This document shows, in pieces, positions 1 through 9,586 of a DNA stretch of 64,000 nt; positions within the stretch are counted from its first letter, which is position 1; every line of letters begins with the position of its first letter. The notes under the pieces are model-generated. The model was not told the DNA's origin. It made no database searches and was given only the letters and a program-made list of their open reading frames with translations. Origin of the DNA: Cytophagales bacterium. Its GTDB lineage: Bacteria; Bacteroidota; Bacteroidia; Cytophagales; Bernardetiaceae. The stretch is taken from assembly GCA_013299045.1 (NCBI GenBank), contig JAAFJX010000015.1:43307-107306 (forward strand). The letters run 5' to 3'. The position numbers were made by a program, and so were the translations under genes.

Positions 1-2756
1 ACTACGAGCGTATCGTTGTAGGGACTCATGCCCGTAAACTCGTAGTCAAAAGGCACAACAGTTTCACCCTTTAGATTGATGCCGCCGTGTTTGCTACCTT
101 CCTGAACTGCCGCCACCCCTTTACTATTCTGTGCAACAAATATTTCTTCAAAATGTTCAATTCGAGTATATTTTGGGGTTAAGACGCTCTGCCCTTTACT
201 GTTAATGTAGCCATAGAGTCCGTCTTTCTGTACTTTAAAAATAGCTTTGCTGTTTTGATAATTTTGCAAGAAATCGCCTTCTATGCTCTCATAGACAGTC
301 GGCACAATTTCTTTGCCGGTATGGTCAATAAAGCCAATTTTGCCATTTTTAATCACTTCCGCAAAGCCATACTGGGCTGCATAAACGTTTTCAAAGTTGG
401 TGATTTGCTCATAAACTGGTTCCACAATAATTTTCCCAGTAGTATTGGCATAGCCAATCTGCTTAAAATTCGGGCGTTTGAGCGGGTCGTTAGGGTCAGT
501 GAACTTGCCTAAGCCTATCCAGAATACGCCATTTTGAACACTTCCGATATCGTCTGCATTGATTTGAGGAGGCAACACGACCTGGCCTTTTTCATTGATA
601 AGACCGCATTGAGGCCCTAATTTAATTTTGGCGAAGCCATTATTGAAATCACCTATTTGATTGTAATTGAACTCCAATATGGTTTGATTAGTAGGACTCA
701 CAATGCCCCAACGCTGGTTTTTGCGCGCCCGAACCAAGCCTTTATGCACTAAGCTCAACCGCTCGTACAGACAGGGAATGCTCAAAACGCCCTCTTTACT
801 CACTAAGCCTGATTTTCCGCCCTGTATTGCTATGGCATAACCACTAACAAGGGGGCTTAGTGCATCATAGCTGGCCGACACAATGAGTTTGCCCTCTGTG
901 TTGATGTAGCCATATTTTCCTGCTATTTTAACCTTAGAGAAGCCGTTTTGGAAAGTACCCGCGCTGTCAAAAGTAGCAGGAATAACGAGCTGCCCCTGTC
1001 CGTCTAGGAAGCCTACTTTTCTGTTGCGTAAGCGAACCAAGAGTCTGGTTTCAACAAACTCACCGATGGAGTCAGCCTCGGCCCCACCAAAAAGTTCGGT
1101 CATTTTGCCGTCACGGCTCACAATAGCGTTATAGAGGCTGTCTTTCATAACACGTGCCACACCCGAAAAACGAAAATCGCCAATTTCAATATAGCTGACG
1201 TTTGAACTAAACACCACTTTGCCGTTCACGTGGTCAATAACCGCCGCGCCAATGATGCGCCCGCTCTGGTCGTATTTTCGGCCAAGCGTGAGTTGGACGT
1301 AAGGGTCAAGGCGAATATCATCGTACTGGTCGCCCAGAACAGCCTTGCGTGTGGGGGTAATGAGCAACCATTTTTTGCGGTTATTTTGCCACCAACGAAG
1401 ACCATTGCCACGCTCAACAACACTGTAAGTAAAGCTGACGCGGTCAGACAAATCTTCAGGGTCAAAGGGTAATTCGGTAAAGTGGTTGTAGTTTTCTTCA
1501 CGCAGTTTTTTATCCTTTAGCAGCCATATCACGGATACAGCATTGCCTTTGTAAGCAAGCGCTATATGGTCGTACTCCGACTTAGCATCTAGGTTGTAAC
1601 CTACTGATGGATAGAGTTCTAGCAAGTCGTAGTCAGGGGTTATGCTTACTCTGCCCTCGGCATTAATTAAGCCCTCTAAATTGTTTTTGCGTGCTTTTGT
1701 AAAAATACCCTCTTCCGGAAAATCGTAAATTAAATCATACTCAAAAGATGTTTGAACAAGGTCTTTGAGCTTAATAACTCCCCATTTGTCATCTTTTTTG
1801 GCTGAAAACAAGCGCTGTCCTATTGCATGAATGTTTTGATAATTGTAAGCCAATACCTCGCGCCCTTGTTCATCTAACAAGCCAAAAAATTTATCTTTTT
1901 TGGCTTTGACAAACCAAGCACCAGCCGCCGCCACGTTTTCTATAGGCTGAAAAAGCGTAAATTCAAAGGGCGTAACAATTCGGTTAGGATTCAAAGAGAA
2001 AAGCGCCCACTTATCGGTGTTGTTCTTAACAGCTAAAAAAACGCTAGAAAGAAAATAAAAGTCTTTAACAGGCTCATTGATAACTATTTTGCCTTCAAAA
2101 TCCATGAGTTTGTAGCTGCCTGCCTGTCCAAAAAAGATATAACCATTGGACATGGTTTGCGTTTCGGCAAAATTTTGAGCTAGAACCTTGCCTTGTGCGT
2201 CATAGATGATTTTTTCTTTGCCTTTTTGTCCCAAGATAAGATTGCTGCGGTTTGGCAGAAAATTATCTAAATGAGAGAGGCTATCCAAGGTAGGCTGCAC
2301 CACAATCTGGCCTTTTGTGCTCGCAAAGCCACATTTACCATTTTGTCTGAATCCGATTAAGTTTTTGTTGAGCGGAATTATATCGTCCAAAATAGCCTCA
2401 TACACTTTGTTCTGGCCACAAACCAAACCATATTTTTGTCCGTCTGTAAATTGAACAATGAGCGTGTCCAAGCTTTCTATCTTCGGAAATTTTGTTGGCA
2501 GAATTTCTTGGCCATTGATGCTATAAAGGCCATAAAGCGTGCCATTCCGAGTCAGGATATAGCGGTTATGCGATAGCGCGCCCACTTGGTCAAACTGAGG
2601 AGGCACAAGAATCTTTCCTGCGGCATTCATAACGCCTTGTTTGTTGCCGCTCTTGATGGGTAGTATTTTGAACTCCTCTTGTGAATAAGCATTATCTGCG
2701 AGCATAAATAGTCCAAATGCGAAGCCTATTAGCTTTTGGGATATAGAACGAAACAT
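1..2756 (-). CDS. WG-repeat protein, secreted (3' end outside the window)
   Basis: A long minus-strand reading frame runs off the left edge, so the C-terminus is missing. It starts at the ATG at 2756 with a signal peptide (MFRSISQKLIGF, a hydrophobic core, then AYS-Q as a likely cleavage site). The rest is a chain of WG (KWG) repeats of about 40-50 residues, each with a core such as GKxGLINxxGxVVxPPxY or GYINTEGKLIV. These repeats probably build a beta-rich solenoid. WG-repeat proteins are common in Bacteroidota and have no agreed enzymatic role; binding or cell-surface functions are only inferred. No catalytic motif is visible in the roughly 918 residues present. The gene is divergent from the TIR-domain gene at 3244. 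Confidence 0.85.
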   Translation of the reverse strand, partial: MFRSISQKLIGFAFGLFMLADNAYSQEEFKILPIKSGNKQGVMNAAGKILVPPQFDQVGALSHNRYILTRNGTLYGLYSINGQEILPTKFPKIESLDTLIVQFTDGQKYGLVCGQNKVYEAILDDIIPLNKNLIGFRQNGKCGFASTKGQIVVQPTLDSLSHLDNFLPNRSNLILGQKGKEKIIYDAQGKVLAQNFAETQTMSNGYIFFGQAGSYKLMDFEGKIVINEPVKDFYFLSSVFLAVKNNTDKWALFSLNPNRIVTPFEFTLFQPIENVAAAGAWFVKAKKDKFFGLLDEQGREVLAYNYQNIHAIGQRLFSAKKDDKWGVIKLKDLVQTSFEYDLIYDFPEEGIFTKARKNNLEGLINAEGRVSITPDYDLLELYPSVGYNLDAKSEYDHIALAYKGNAVSVIWLLKDKKLREENYNHFTELPFDPEDLSDRVSFTYSVVERGNGLRWWQNNRKKWLLITPTRKAVLGDQYDDIRLDPYVQLTLGRKYDQSGRIIGAAVIDHVNGKVVFSSNVSYIEIGDFRFSGVARVMKDSLYNAIVSRDGKMTELFGGAEADSIGEFVETRLLVRLRNRKVGFLDGQGQLVIPATFDSAGTFQNGFSKVKIAGKYGYINTEGKLIVSASYDALSPLVSGYAIAIQGGKSGLVSKEGVLSIPCLYERLSLVHKGLVRARKNQRWGIVSPTNQTILEFNYNQIGDFNNGFAKIKLGPQCGLINEKGQVVLPPQINADDIGSVQNGVFWIGLGKFTDPNDPLKRPNFKQIGYANTTGKIIVEPVYEQITNFENVYAAQYGFAEVIKNGKIGFIDHTGKEIVPTVYESIEGDFLQNYQNSKAIFKVQKDGLYGYINSKGQSVLTPKYTRIEHFEEIFVAQNSKGVAAVQEGSKHGGINLKGETVVPFDYEFTGMSPYNDTLV

Positions 2757-3243
2757 AGCTTTTTGTTTTTTTGGGGATAAAAGCATCTTATAGAATTTAT
2801 GTTTTCTTATAGACAGATGCCCAAAGGTGCAAAAAAGTAACCAGAGTCTTTTAAAAGAGGCAAAAAAAATATGAGGCACAGAATATTTTACTGAGCAACA
2901 GTATCCTTTATATTCTGTATCCTGATTGGGTATCTTACCAATTTTGGGCTTCAGATTATTATGTCAAAAAAGCGAAATGGATTTTATAGAGTGTACTTGC
3001 CCTATACAAGTACTCAAAAATCAGCTAAATGATACTCATGGATTCCGTTTGAATCTTGCTGTATTACTTTTTTAGGTAATTGCTCAATAACCCCCAAAAA
3101 TAGTTTTTGACTCTTAAACCTCAATAATTTTAATCTTTTGTTTTGTAAAACCGCCAAAAGAGATGTTATTTGCTCTTCAAATATAACCAGAACTATATGC
3201 GCATTTGTTTTACCAGTTTTGGCAAATGCTGCTTTTTTACACA
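2757..3243. other. intergenic region between divergent WG-repeat and TIR genes
   Basis: About 490 bases of AT-rich sequence. It should hold the promoters of both divergent genes, but I find no clear TTTG/TAnnTTTG pair. Short open frames on both strands have no coding character. Confidence 0.5.
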
Positions 3244-5880
3244 ATGCTTATAAAGGACGTTTTCATATCGTATGGCAGACGCGAAAGTTTAGGTTTTGCT
3301 TCCAAACTTTACCAAAAACTGGTAGCAGATGGTTACAGCGCCTGGTTTGACCAAGTTAATATTCCGGCTGGGGACGACTACCAAAAGCGCATTGACAATG
3401 GCATTGAAAGCGCCCATATTTTTTTGTTCGTCATTGCACCGCGCTCCGTAGAGTCTGTTAATTGTGCCAAAGAGGTAGAACTAGCCATTCAATTGGGTAA
3501 GCGTATTATTCCTATTTTGCATATTCAGCCCGAATCTTCTTCTTGGGCAAAAATGCGTGAGGAAGCGCGTAAAGCTATCCGTAAACGCGACTGGGTAAGT
3601 ATGCGTGAGCAGCTAGGCAGCCTAGATGACCTGCGTGCTTGGGCTGATGCGCAAGAATGGGCGAACTTGCAAGATAATTACTTGCTCAAACAGTGGCAGT
3701 ATTTCACTGGTTTCCCTTCTTTAGATTCTTTTGAGTCTGCTTTCATAGAGTTGAAAAGCCTCATTGAAAAAAATAAGGATTATACAAGCTATCATACACA
3801 CTTGCTTTTGCAAGCCCTTTATTGGCAAAGCCAGAATTATTCTACACGACTCTTTTTGACTGGACAGGAGCGCCAAAAAGCTGTGGAGTGGTTAAAAACT
3901 GAGTTTAGAGCGCCTGAGCAAGCCCCCTGCGAACCAACTGCCCTGATGGCAGATTTTATTTGTGAAAGTACACAAAATGCAAATAATCAGCAGGCTGATG
4001 TTTACTTTTGCCATGCAGACAACGAACACCTTGTACTGCCCATCAAAAATTATTTGCATCGTTTGGCTTATACGACATGGGACTATACCTCTGACCTAGT
4101 ACCTGGCATAAATATTGACCTGGGAATCAAAAAAGGTATCGCGAATGCTGATAATTTCATCTTTCTAATGACTGAAAGTACGCTCAGTTCAGCCTCTAAT
4201 CTCAAAGAACTGGAGTATGCCGTGGCGCTTGGCAAAAGGGTTGTTCCGCTGCTTCTGAATAACCTTGCAGAAACAGACTCCCCAGAAATTATCAAGCGTT
4301 TGCGACCGATTAACTTCAAGAGTTATGCTGCAAACCGAGATTTGGCCGATAGCGAAGCTTTAAAAGACTTACTGCGTGCGCCTATGAGCGAGCTTATTAG
4401 GCAAATAGAGCACGACAAAGCCCATGTGCAAGCCTATACGCTCTATCTCTGCCATGCTTTACGATGGGAGCAGCAAAACAAAGCATTAAGTATGCTTTTA
4501 CGGGGTTATGCCTTACAGCAAGCCATTAGCTGGCGCGACTTGGCCCTCAAAAAGGCTCATCAGCAGCCAACAGACCTGCACAAGACATTTTTAGCCGCTT
4601 GCGAACAGCACAAAGACGAGGTAGGGACAGATGTTTTTTTGAGTCATTTGCACGCCGACAATGAATTTGCTCAAAAGTTTAGCGCCGAGTTACAAATGTT
4701 GGGGCATACGGTTTGGCAAGACCGTCCTTATCTGCCCAAAGATGCAGAAATGGCGCAAAGCGAAGTGTTGAAAGGCATAGATAATGCGCTTAATTTTTGC
4801 GTGATATGCAGCCAGGATACTTCCCAAAGTGCGCAGATTTTGGCTGAAATTGAACACGCCATGAAAGTAGGCAAAAAGTGTTTTGTAGGCATTATTGGCA
4901 GTGCAGAAGTGCAAAAGCCAGCCGTTCTGGCTGAGGCTACGCATATTGATTTCAGACAAAAGACCTTGCACGAAGGTACTGCCGAACTACTCGCTAGCCT
5001 TAGAGAGGTGGACAAGCACCATTTGCAGTTACATCAGCGTTGGCAGCTAAAAGCGCAGGAGTGGGAAAAAGCCCTCGCAAAAAAGCAACTTTTATTGCAA
5101 CAGAAGGAGACCATTAAAGAGGCCATTAGGCTCAAAACAACAGAGTTTTTGCTCCCTGATGCGCAGTGTATTATGGCTAGGGAGTGGTATGAAGAGGCTA
5201 TTGCGCAACAAAAGATACCTATACCTACTGCACTGCAAATAAGCTACATAACAGCTAGTGAAAAAGAGGTTAATCACAAAAGAGAACAGCGATTCAAACG
5301 CGCTAAGCGAAATCAAATATTCTCTATGGCGGTTAGTATTGCTTTGGTTATGTCTATCATTTTTGGTGCATGGGCTATTATTAACCGAATGAAAGTAGAA
5401 AATTTGCGACAAAAGACCATAGAGGCAGCCGAACTCGCCCAAAAGCAAGCAGAAGAGGCCAAAAAGAAGGAAGTTGAAGCCACAGACGCATTGGCGCGCT
5501 TAGAGCTAACGATGCGTAAAATTAAAAACCTGAATCAAAAACTTGAGGAAGTAGAAGCCGAAGAAGTTGTAAGAACTCAGCTAGACAATATGCAAAATAG
5601 AACCTCGGACGCACAACTCAAGCAACTTCAACAAGAGCAAAAGTTAAGCAAGCAAAGGTATGACAACTTGCAGGTGGAGTATGCCAAAGCACTGCAAGAC
5701 TATGAAAAAGTTATGGCTAATCTGGTTGTTTATAATGAGCAGCTAGACCAACTCATTGTGGGACTTGAAAGCGATGGTTTCTTTGACAAAAAGCGTAAAA
5801 GCGATAAAATTAGCTCTGAAAAAGCTAAAATTATGTTGAAAGACCTGCAAGCAAAATTTGAAAAATTAGAAAAGAGATAG
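3244..5880 (+). CDS. triple TIR-like domain membrane protein
   Basis: The ATG at 3244 (MLIKDVFISYG) is preferred because it starts right at the first TIR strand; an upstream in-frame ATG at 3205 would add 13 poorly conserved residues. The 878-aa protein repeats one module three times: a TIR-like domain (about 2-95, 250-345 and 461-555), then a helical linker of the type seen beside TIR and WD40 domains in STAND-like proteins (WxxxxxxxxLLxGxxLxxAxxW, then PTALxxxYIxxS). Each TIR copy keeps a glutamate at the position of the catalytic residue of TIR NADases (about E77, E322 and E535). A transmembrane helix (about 692-713) leads into a roughly 160-residue coiled coil. The protein would be anchored with its TIR domains probably in the cytoplasm. 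NADase or signalling activity is inferred from the family. No partner ThsA-like effector is next to it. Confidence 0.8.
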   Translation: MLIKDVFISYGRRESLGFASKLYQKLVADGYSAWFDQVNIPAGDDYQKRIDNGIESAHIFLFVIAPRSVESVNCAKEVELAIQLGKRIIPILHIQPESSSWAKMREEARKAIRKRDWVSMREQLGSLDDLRAWADAQEWANLQDNYLLKQWQYFTGFPSLDSFESAFIELKSLIEKNKDYTSYHTHLLLQALYWQSQNYSTRLFLTGQERQKAVEWLKTEFRAPEQAPCEPTALMADFICESTQNANNQQADVYFCHADNEHLVLPIKNYLHRLAYTTWDYTSDLVPGINIDLGIKKGIANADNFIFLMTESTLSSASNLKELEYAVALGKRVVPLLLNNLAETDSPEIIKRLRPINFKSYAANRDLADSEALKDLLRAPMSELIRQIEHDKAHVQAYTLYLCHALRWEQQNKALSMLLRGYALQQAISWRDLALKKAHQQPTDLHKTFLAACEQHKDEVGTDVFLSHLHADNEFAQKFSAELQMLGHTVWQDRPYLPKDAEMAQSEVLKGIDNALNFCVICSQDTSQSAQILAEIEHAMKVGKKCFVGIIGSAEVQKPAVLAEATHIDFRQKTLHEGTAELLASLREVDKHHLQLHQRWQLKAQEWEKALAKKQLLLQQKETIKEAIRLKTTEFLLPDAQCIMAREWYEEAIAQQKIPIPTALQISYITASEKEVNHKREQRFKRAKRNQIFSMAVSIALVMSIIFGAWAIINRMKVENLRQKTIEAAELAQKQAEEAKKKEVEATDALARLELTMRKIKNLNQKLEEVEAEEVVRTQLDNMQNRTSDAQLKQLQQEQKLSKQRYDNLQVEYAKALQDYEKVMANLVVYNEQLDQLIVGLESDGFFDKKRKSDKISSEKAKIMLKDLQAKFEKLEKR

Positions 5881-5919
5881 CAAAACGTTCCGAGCGCTTT
5901 TCTTTGCTGTTACATTAAA

Positions 5920-7395
5920 TCAAGCAAAAAAATCTGATTTTATTTTTTGAAAGGCAATAAGCCCTGACAGCGCCACGCCTGGTATGCCTTGTCCGGGATA
6001 GGTACTATCTCCACAAATATAAGCTCCTTCGCCGTCTAGTCTTGCATCTTTCATTTGCCAAGTTTTTATGCGCATTTGTTGCGGATAGCCCCCCACAGCG
6101 CCGTATGCGCGCTGCGTCCAGTGTGCCCATGAACTGGGGCCAGAGGAATGCAAATACCGTGTGGCTGAGCGCTCAATCAAACCATTCTCCTCAAGTGCTT
6201 CAAGGATAGCCTCTTCCAGTATATCCTTATTCAAAGCGGTATGCTCTTCAGGCTTGTGTATGTGCGTACTGACCGAAGCCACACGATGATTCGGTAAACG
6301 ACAGCGGCTTGTATCCTGTGGGTGGTTTAGGCTCAAGAAGATGCTTTCGCTCCCAATAATCGGCAAAGGTTTGGCCAAATGAATCTGATGATGTATGCTG
6401 TCGTAAGTTCTAAACTCCTCAAAACCAATACCAAGCTGAAAAGCACTCACTAGCTGGCTTGAAGGCATCAAATAACTCGGTAGTAGCTTGGTTCTTTTCG
6501 TTGTGTACTGAAGAAGTGGTATGGTATTATTGAGAGGAATACCGCTCAGCAACAAGCGTGAACGATAAGTGATGCCTTTGTCAGTTTGTACGATGTAAAA
6601 ATTATCCTTTTTCTGAACCTGTACCACCTTCTGTTTCAAAGCTAAACTACTACCTTTAGTTTTGAGAAAATCCACTAGGGGCTGAACCAAGTTGATAAGG
6701 CCCCCTTTGACATAAAAATTTTTTTGTAGTGTATAGCAAAGTGCTGTGCAGCCAAAAAGACCATTTACTTCTTGGCAGGTGTTCTGTGCCGTGATGAGAA
6801 GTTGCTGGTCAATAAATTTTATAAAATCAGGGTTACGGTGTAAGTCAAAGCGTTTGAGCAAATGCCATGTGCTTTGAAAAAGATAAGGCAAAAGGCTTGC
6901 TTGTTCTAAAGAGATGTTCTTTGCGCAAGCCCAAACATCTTTGAAACTCGAGGGCGGGAAGTGCAGTTGTTTGAGAGAAGTCTGCCATACTTTTTGGCTA
7001 ACTTGGTGCGCAAAACGCCAAAATTTTGCCTGATTGGGGTGCGGAAAATGCTTTTCTACTTCCTTAATCCATGCCTCTAGCTGAGCGTAGCGATTAATTA
7101 CCCGTCCCTTAAAATGCACCTGCATCGGCAGCTCGAGAGGCCATGCGTCTAGGCTGATGCCTATTTTTTGAAGCAAATAAGCCAGAGCCATACCTTTATC
7201 TAGCCCTACAAGCGTAGTAGCCCCACTTTCAAAAACATAACCCTTACGTGGATAGGCACTCGTACAACCACCCGGAAGAAAATTTTGTTCAAGAATACCT
7301 ACTTTTAAGTTCAGGTCGGCAGCCAATAAGCAACTTGCTGTTAGGCTACCCATACCGCTACCAATGACGACTACATCAAACGTTTCTATACTCAT
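5920..7395 (-). CDS. FAD-dependent carotenoid desaturase/isomerase-like oxidoreductase
   Basis: A 491-aa flavoprotein of the phytoene dehydrogenase (CrtI/CrtD/CrtISO) family. The start at 7395 (MSIETFDVVVIGSG) puts the dinucleotide-binding motif GSGMGSLTA at the N-terminus; a longer frame from 7482 would overlap the upstream gene. An LEQNFLPGG motif follows the Rossmann fold. The C-terminal YICGDSTYPGQGIPG is the FAD-contact signature of this family and is closest to CrtD-type desaturases. The substrate is probably a carotenoid or another polyprenoid. It is the third gene of a minus-strand operon, 28 bases after the GDP-fucose synthase gene. No other carotenoid gene is in the window, so the exact reaction cannot be assigned. 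Confidence 0.75.
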   Translation of the reverse strand: MSIETFDVVVIGSGMGSLTASCLLAADLNLKVGILEQNFLPGGCTSAYPRKGYVFESGATTLVGLDKGMALAYLLQKIGISLDAWPLELPMQVHFKGRVINRYAQLEAWIKEVEKHFPHPNQAKFWRFAHQVSQKVWQTSLKQLHFPPSSFKDVWACAKNISLEQASLLPYLFQSTWHLLKRFDLHRNPDFIKFIDQQLLITAQNTCQEVNGLFGCTALCYTLQKNFYVKGGLINLVQPLVDFLKTKGSSLALKQKVVQVQKKDNFYIVQTDKGITYRSRLLLSGIPLNNTIPLLQYTTKRTKLLPSYLMPSSQLVSAFQLGIGFEEFRTYDSIHHQIHLAKPLPIIGSESIFLSLNHPQDTSRCRLPNHRVASVSTHIHKPEEHTALNKDILEEAILEALEENGLIERSATRYLHSSGPSSWAHWTQRAYGAVGGYPQQMRIKTWQMKDARLDGEGAYICGDSTYPGQGIPGVALSGLIAFQKIKSDFFA

Positions 7396-7423
7396 CTCAA
7401 ACGTTGTATTGCGTTGGCCGCGT

Positions 7424-8494
7424 TCATGGCCGCAAGCCCAAACCAGCCAGATATTCCTGATATGTTTTACTGATACCTTCACGCAAAGAGGTGCGTGCCG
7501 TCCAACCTAAAGCATTTAATCTGGAAACATCAAGCAGTTTTCTCGGTGTGCCGTCGGGTTTGTCTGTATTAAAAAGAAGGTCTCCATCAAAGCCTACTAT
7601 CTCTTTAATCATCAAAGCTAAATCTTTAATAGAAAGCTCTTTACCAGTGCCAATATTAACAAATTGCAGGTCGTTATAATTTTTCATCAAAAACACACAG
7701 GCTTCGGCCAAATCGTCTGCATAAAGAAACTCGCGAAGCGGCGTGCCTGTTCCCCAAACGGTAACACTGCTGCGTCCATGCTGCTTTAAGATGCCGTAGT
7801 TAGCCAAAAGTGCGTTTAAATCTGTTTCGTTGTCTTGTTTATGCGTTGCTGCCTGAATAGGATGTTTGGCCAAATCTTTAGCAATAGCTTCTGTATCGTT
7901 ATTCTGTAAGGCTTTGGCCAAAAAACACTTGCGAATAAGCGCGGGCAGTACGTGCGAATTGTGTAGGTCGTAGTTATCATGAGTGCCATACAAATTCGTG
8001 GGCATGACTGAAATAAAGTTGCGCTGATATTGTAGCCTATAAGATTCACAAAGTTTTATACCCGCAATTTTGGCAATAGCATAAGGCTCGTTGGTGGCCT
8101 CTAGCAAACCTGTAAGTAAATAATCTTCCTTGAGCGGCTGTGGTGCCATTTTTGGGTAAATGCACGAAGACCCCAAGAACAAGAGTTTACTGGTATTGTT
8201 GGCATGAGCTGCATGAATGACGTTTATTTCAATCAGAAGATTTTGGTAGATAAAGTCGGCACGCTGCGTGTTGTTAGCCCATATACCACCTACTTTGGCA
8301 GCCGCCAAAAAGACAAATTGGGGCTTTTCGTATTCAAAAAAAGCATTGACATCAGCTTGGTTCAGCAAGTTGAGTTGTTTTGAGCTTGGCGTAAGCAAGT
8401 TATGATAGCCTAGTGCTTTGAGCTGCCGCACGATGGCGGAGCCTACCATACCATTTGCTCCTGCTACATATATTTTGTCTGAAAATTTCATCAA
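7424..8494 (-). CDS. fcl: GDP-L-fucose synthase
   Basis: A 356-aa NAD(P)-dependent short-chain epimerase/reductase that makes GDP-L-fucose from GDP-4-keto-6-deoxymannose for surface polysaccharide. It has an N-terminal AGANGMVGSA nucleotide-binding loop, the serine in GSSCIYP and the YAIAKIAG (YxxxK) catalytic pair. NLYGTHDNYD and WGTGTPLREFLYADD are typical of Fcl/WcaG. It is about 40 residues longer than the E. coli enzyme because of an insertion before WGTGTP (about residues 195-240); similar insertions occur in other Bacteroidota. It begins 7 bases after the EAD-like gene, which indicates co-transcription. No gmd gene is in the window. Confidence 0.93.
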   Translation of the reverse strand: MMKFSDKIYVAGANGMVGSAIVRQLKALGYHNLLTPSSKQLNLLNQADVNAFFEYEKPQFVFLAAAKVGGIWANNTQRADFIYQNLLIEINVIHAAHANNTSKLLFLGSSCIYPKMAPQPLKEDYLLTGLLEATNEPYAIAKIAGIKLCESYRLQYQRNFISVMPTNLYGTHDNYDLHNSHVLPALIRKCFLAKALQNNDTEAIAKDLAKHPIQAATHKQDNETDLNALLANYGILKQHGRSSVTVWGTGTPLREFLYADDLAEACVFLMKNYNDLQFVNIGTGKELSIKDLALMIKEIVGFDGDLLFNTDKPDGTPRKLLDVSRLNALGWTARTSLREGISKTYQEYLAGLGLRP

Positions 8495-8501
8495 ATGGAC
8501 T

Positions 8502-8987
8502 TTATTTTTTGAGTGCTTTTAACTCTTCCTGATACTCTGCAATCCAAGCCTCAAACTCTGCAATTTGTTCATCGTAGCGTTCTTCGGCCACAGCATTCTC
8601 TTCTACAAGTTTGCGCTGTTCTTTGAGCTTCTCGAGAAGCTGCTGTAAGTGAGTGAGTTCACTTTCAATAAAAACAATACGTTTGTAAATGTCTTGCTTA
8701 AATTCTTGCCCTTTTGAGTCGCTAGGCGGCAACTCTGCTACTTTAGCCACTATGTAGTTAAGCGCCCCACGCACCCTTGCGCGTTCATTTTCGGCATCGT
8801 GTACCTCTATGCTTTGCATAGTACGGGCTTCAATGAGTTCATTGAGTCGTGCCTGCTGAGTCAGCGCTACTTGGTAAAGGCTCAGGTCGCGGTCGCGCAG
8901 AAAACGCACCAACATGGCCACTGCTTCCGCAAGGCGATTCGTAGCAATACATTCCTCTACATCAACGATAAAGGCTTTGTGGTTCAT
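8502..8987 (-). CDS. EAD11-like adaptor plus coiled coil
   Basis: A 161-aa protein starting at 8987 (MNHKAFIVDVEECIA); an extension to 9170 is implausible because it is Cys/Phe-rich and crosses the likely promoter. Residues 1-80 match the pattern of effector-associated domain 11: a short helix with AxxRLAEAVAML, then QxALTQQARLNEL and a final NERARVRGALNYIV. EADs are small helical death-like adaptors in Bacteroidota conflict systems, usually pairing an effector with a sensor. Residues 90-161 form a charged coiled coil. It is the first gene of an operon with fcl and the CrtD-like gene, a surprising place for an adaptor. The EAD call rests on sequence pattern only. Confidence 0.55.
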   Translation of the reverse strand: MNHKAFIVDVEECIATNRLAEAVAMLVRFLRDRDLSLYQVALTQQARLNELIEARTMQSIEVHDAENERARVRGALNYIVAKVAELPPSDSKGQEFKQDIYKRIVFIESELTHLQQLLEKLKEQRKLVEENAVAEERYDEQIAEFEAWIAEYQEELKALKK

Positions 8988-9586
8988 TCTAACTATTGGG
9001 CTAAAACACGCAAAAGAAAAGCAAAGGCGCACAATTTGAGGCGCAAAGTTATAGAATTTAATGCTCAAAACCGTATCAAGCTCATAAAATCTATAAACTC
9101 TACAGTAAAATATTGGGTATCGTTTAAAACAAGTATTTTTGATAGCTTCTTGGCAACATAACATGGCCAATATTTATCTTGCTCTTTTCCGTTACGAACG
9201 TCATTTGCTTGTCATTGGGCATAAGAAAAAAACACACCACTAAACAAAAAATTCAAACAAGATGATAATTTTGTTATCAGTTGGTGAGTTTATAGAAAAA
9301 AAATCATAGGCCAAAGTTTATCCTACGCATGGTGTCGGCAGATTTAACATTTTATTAACATTTTTTGTAGCAATAACATTCCATATTTGCAAAAAGGAGC
9401 AGTTATAGCTTCTATGCAGTTTTTATCAACGTGGCTAGTTGAGATTTTAGCCAAAATGAGGTTATAAAGCTCATAATTTTTACAATAATTGGTTTGATTT
9501 TAATTGGGGTTTAATGCAAGAATACCTTGTCTTACGAAAAGATAAGGTATTTTTGCATTTACAACGGATTACTTAGCCTTCTGAAT
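8988..9586. other. intergenic region between divergent operons
   Basis: About 600 bases between the EAD-like gene and the GT-C gene. Apart from the -7 element at 9044 I see only AT-rich sequence and short frames without coding character. Confidence 0.5.
9044..9051 (-). promoter_or_regulatory. -7 element upstream of the EAD/fcl operon
   Basis: The minus strand reads TAACTTTG, an exact match to the Bacteroidota -7 consensus TAnnTTTG. It lies about 57 bases before the start codon at 8987. The best TTTG upstream is spaced only 14 bases away, so the -33 element is doubtful. Confidence 0.4.

Noticed and set aside
1226..1501. Overlapping plus- and minus-strand frames of 80-91 residues
   Set aside because: Both are out-of-frame shadows of the WG-repeat gene, whose own frame is open across the region.
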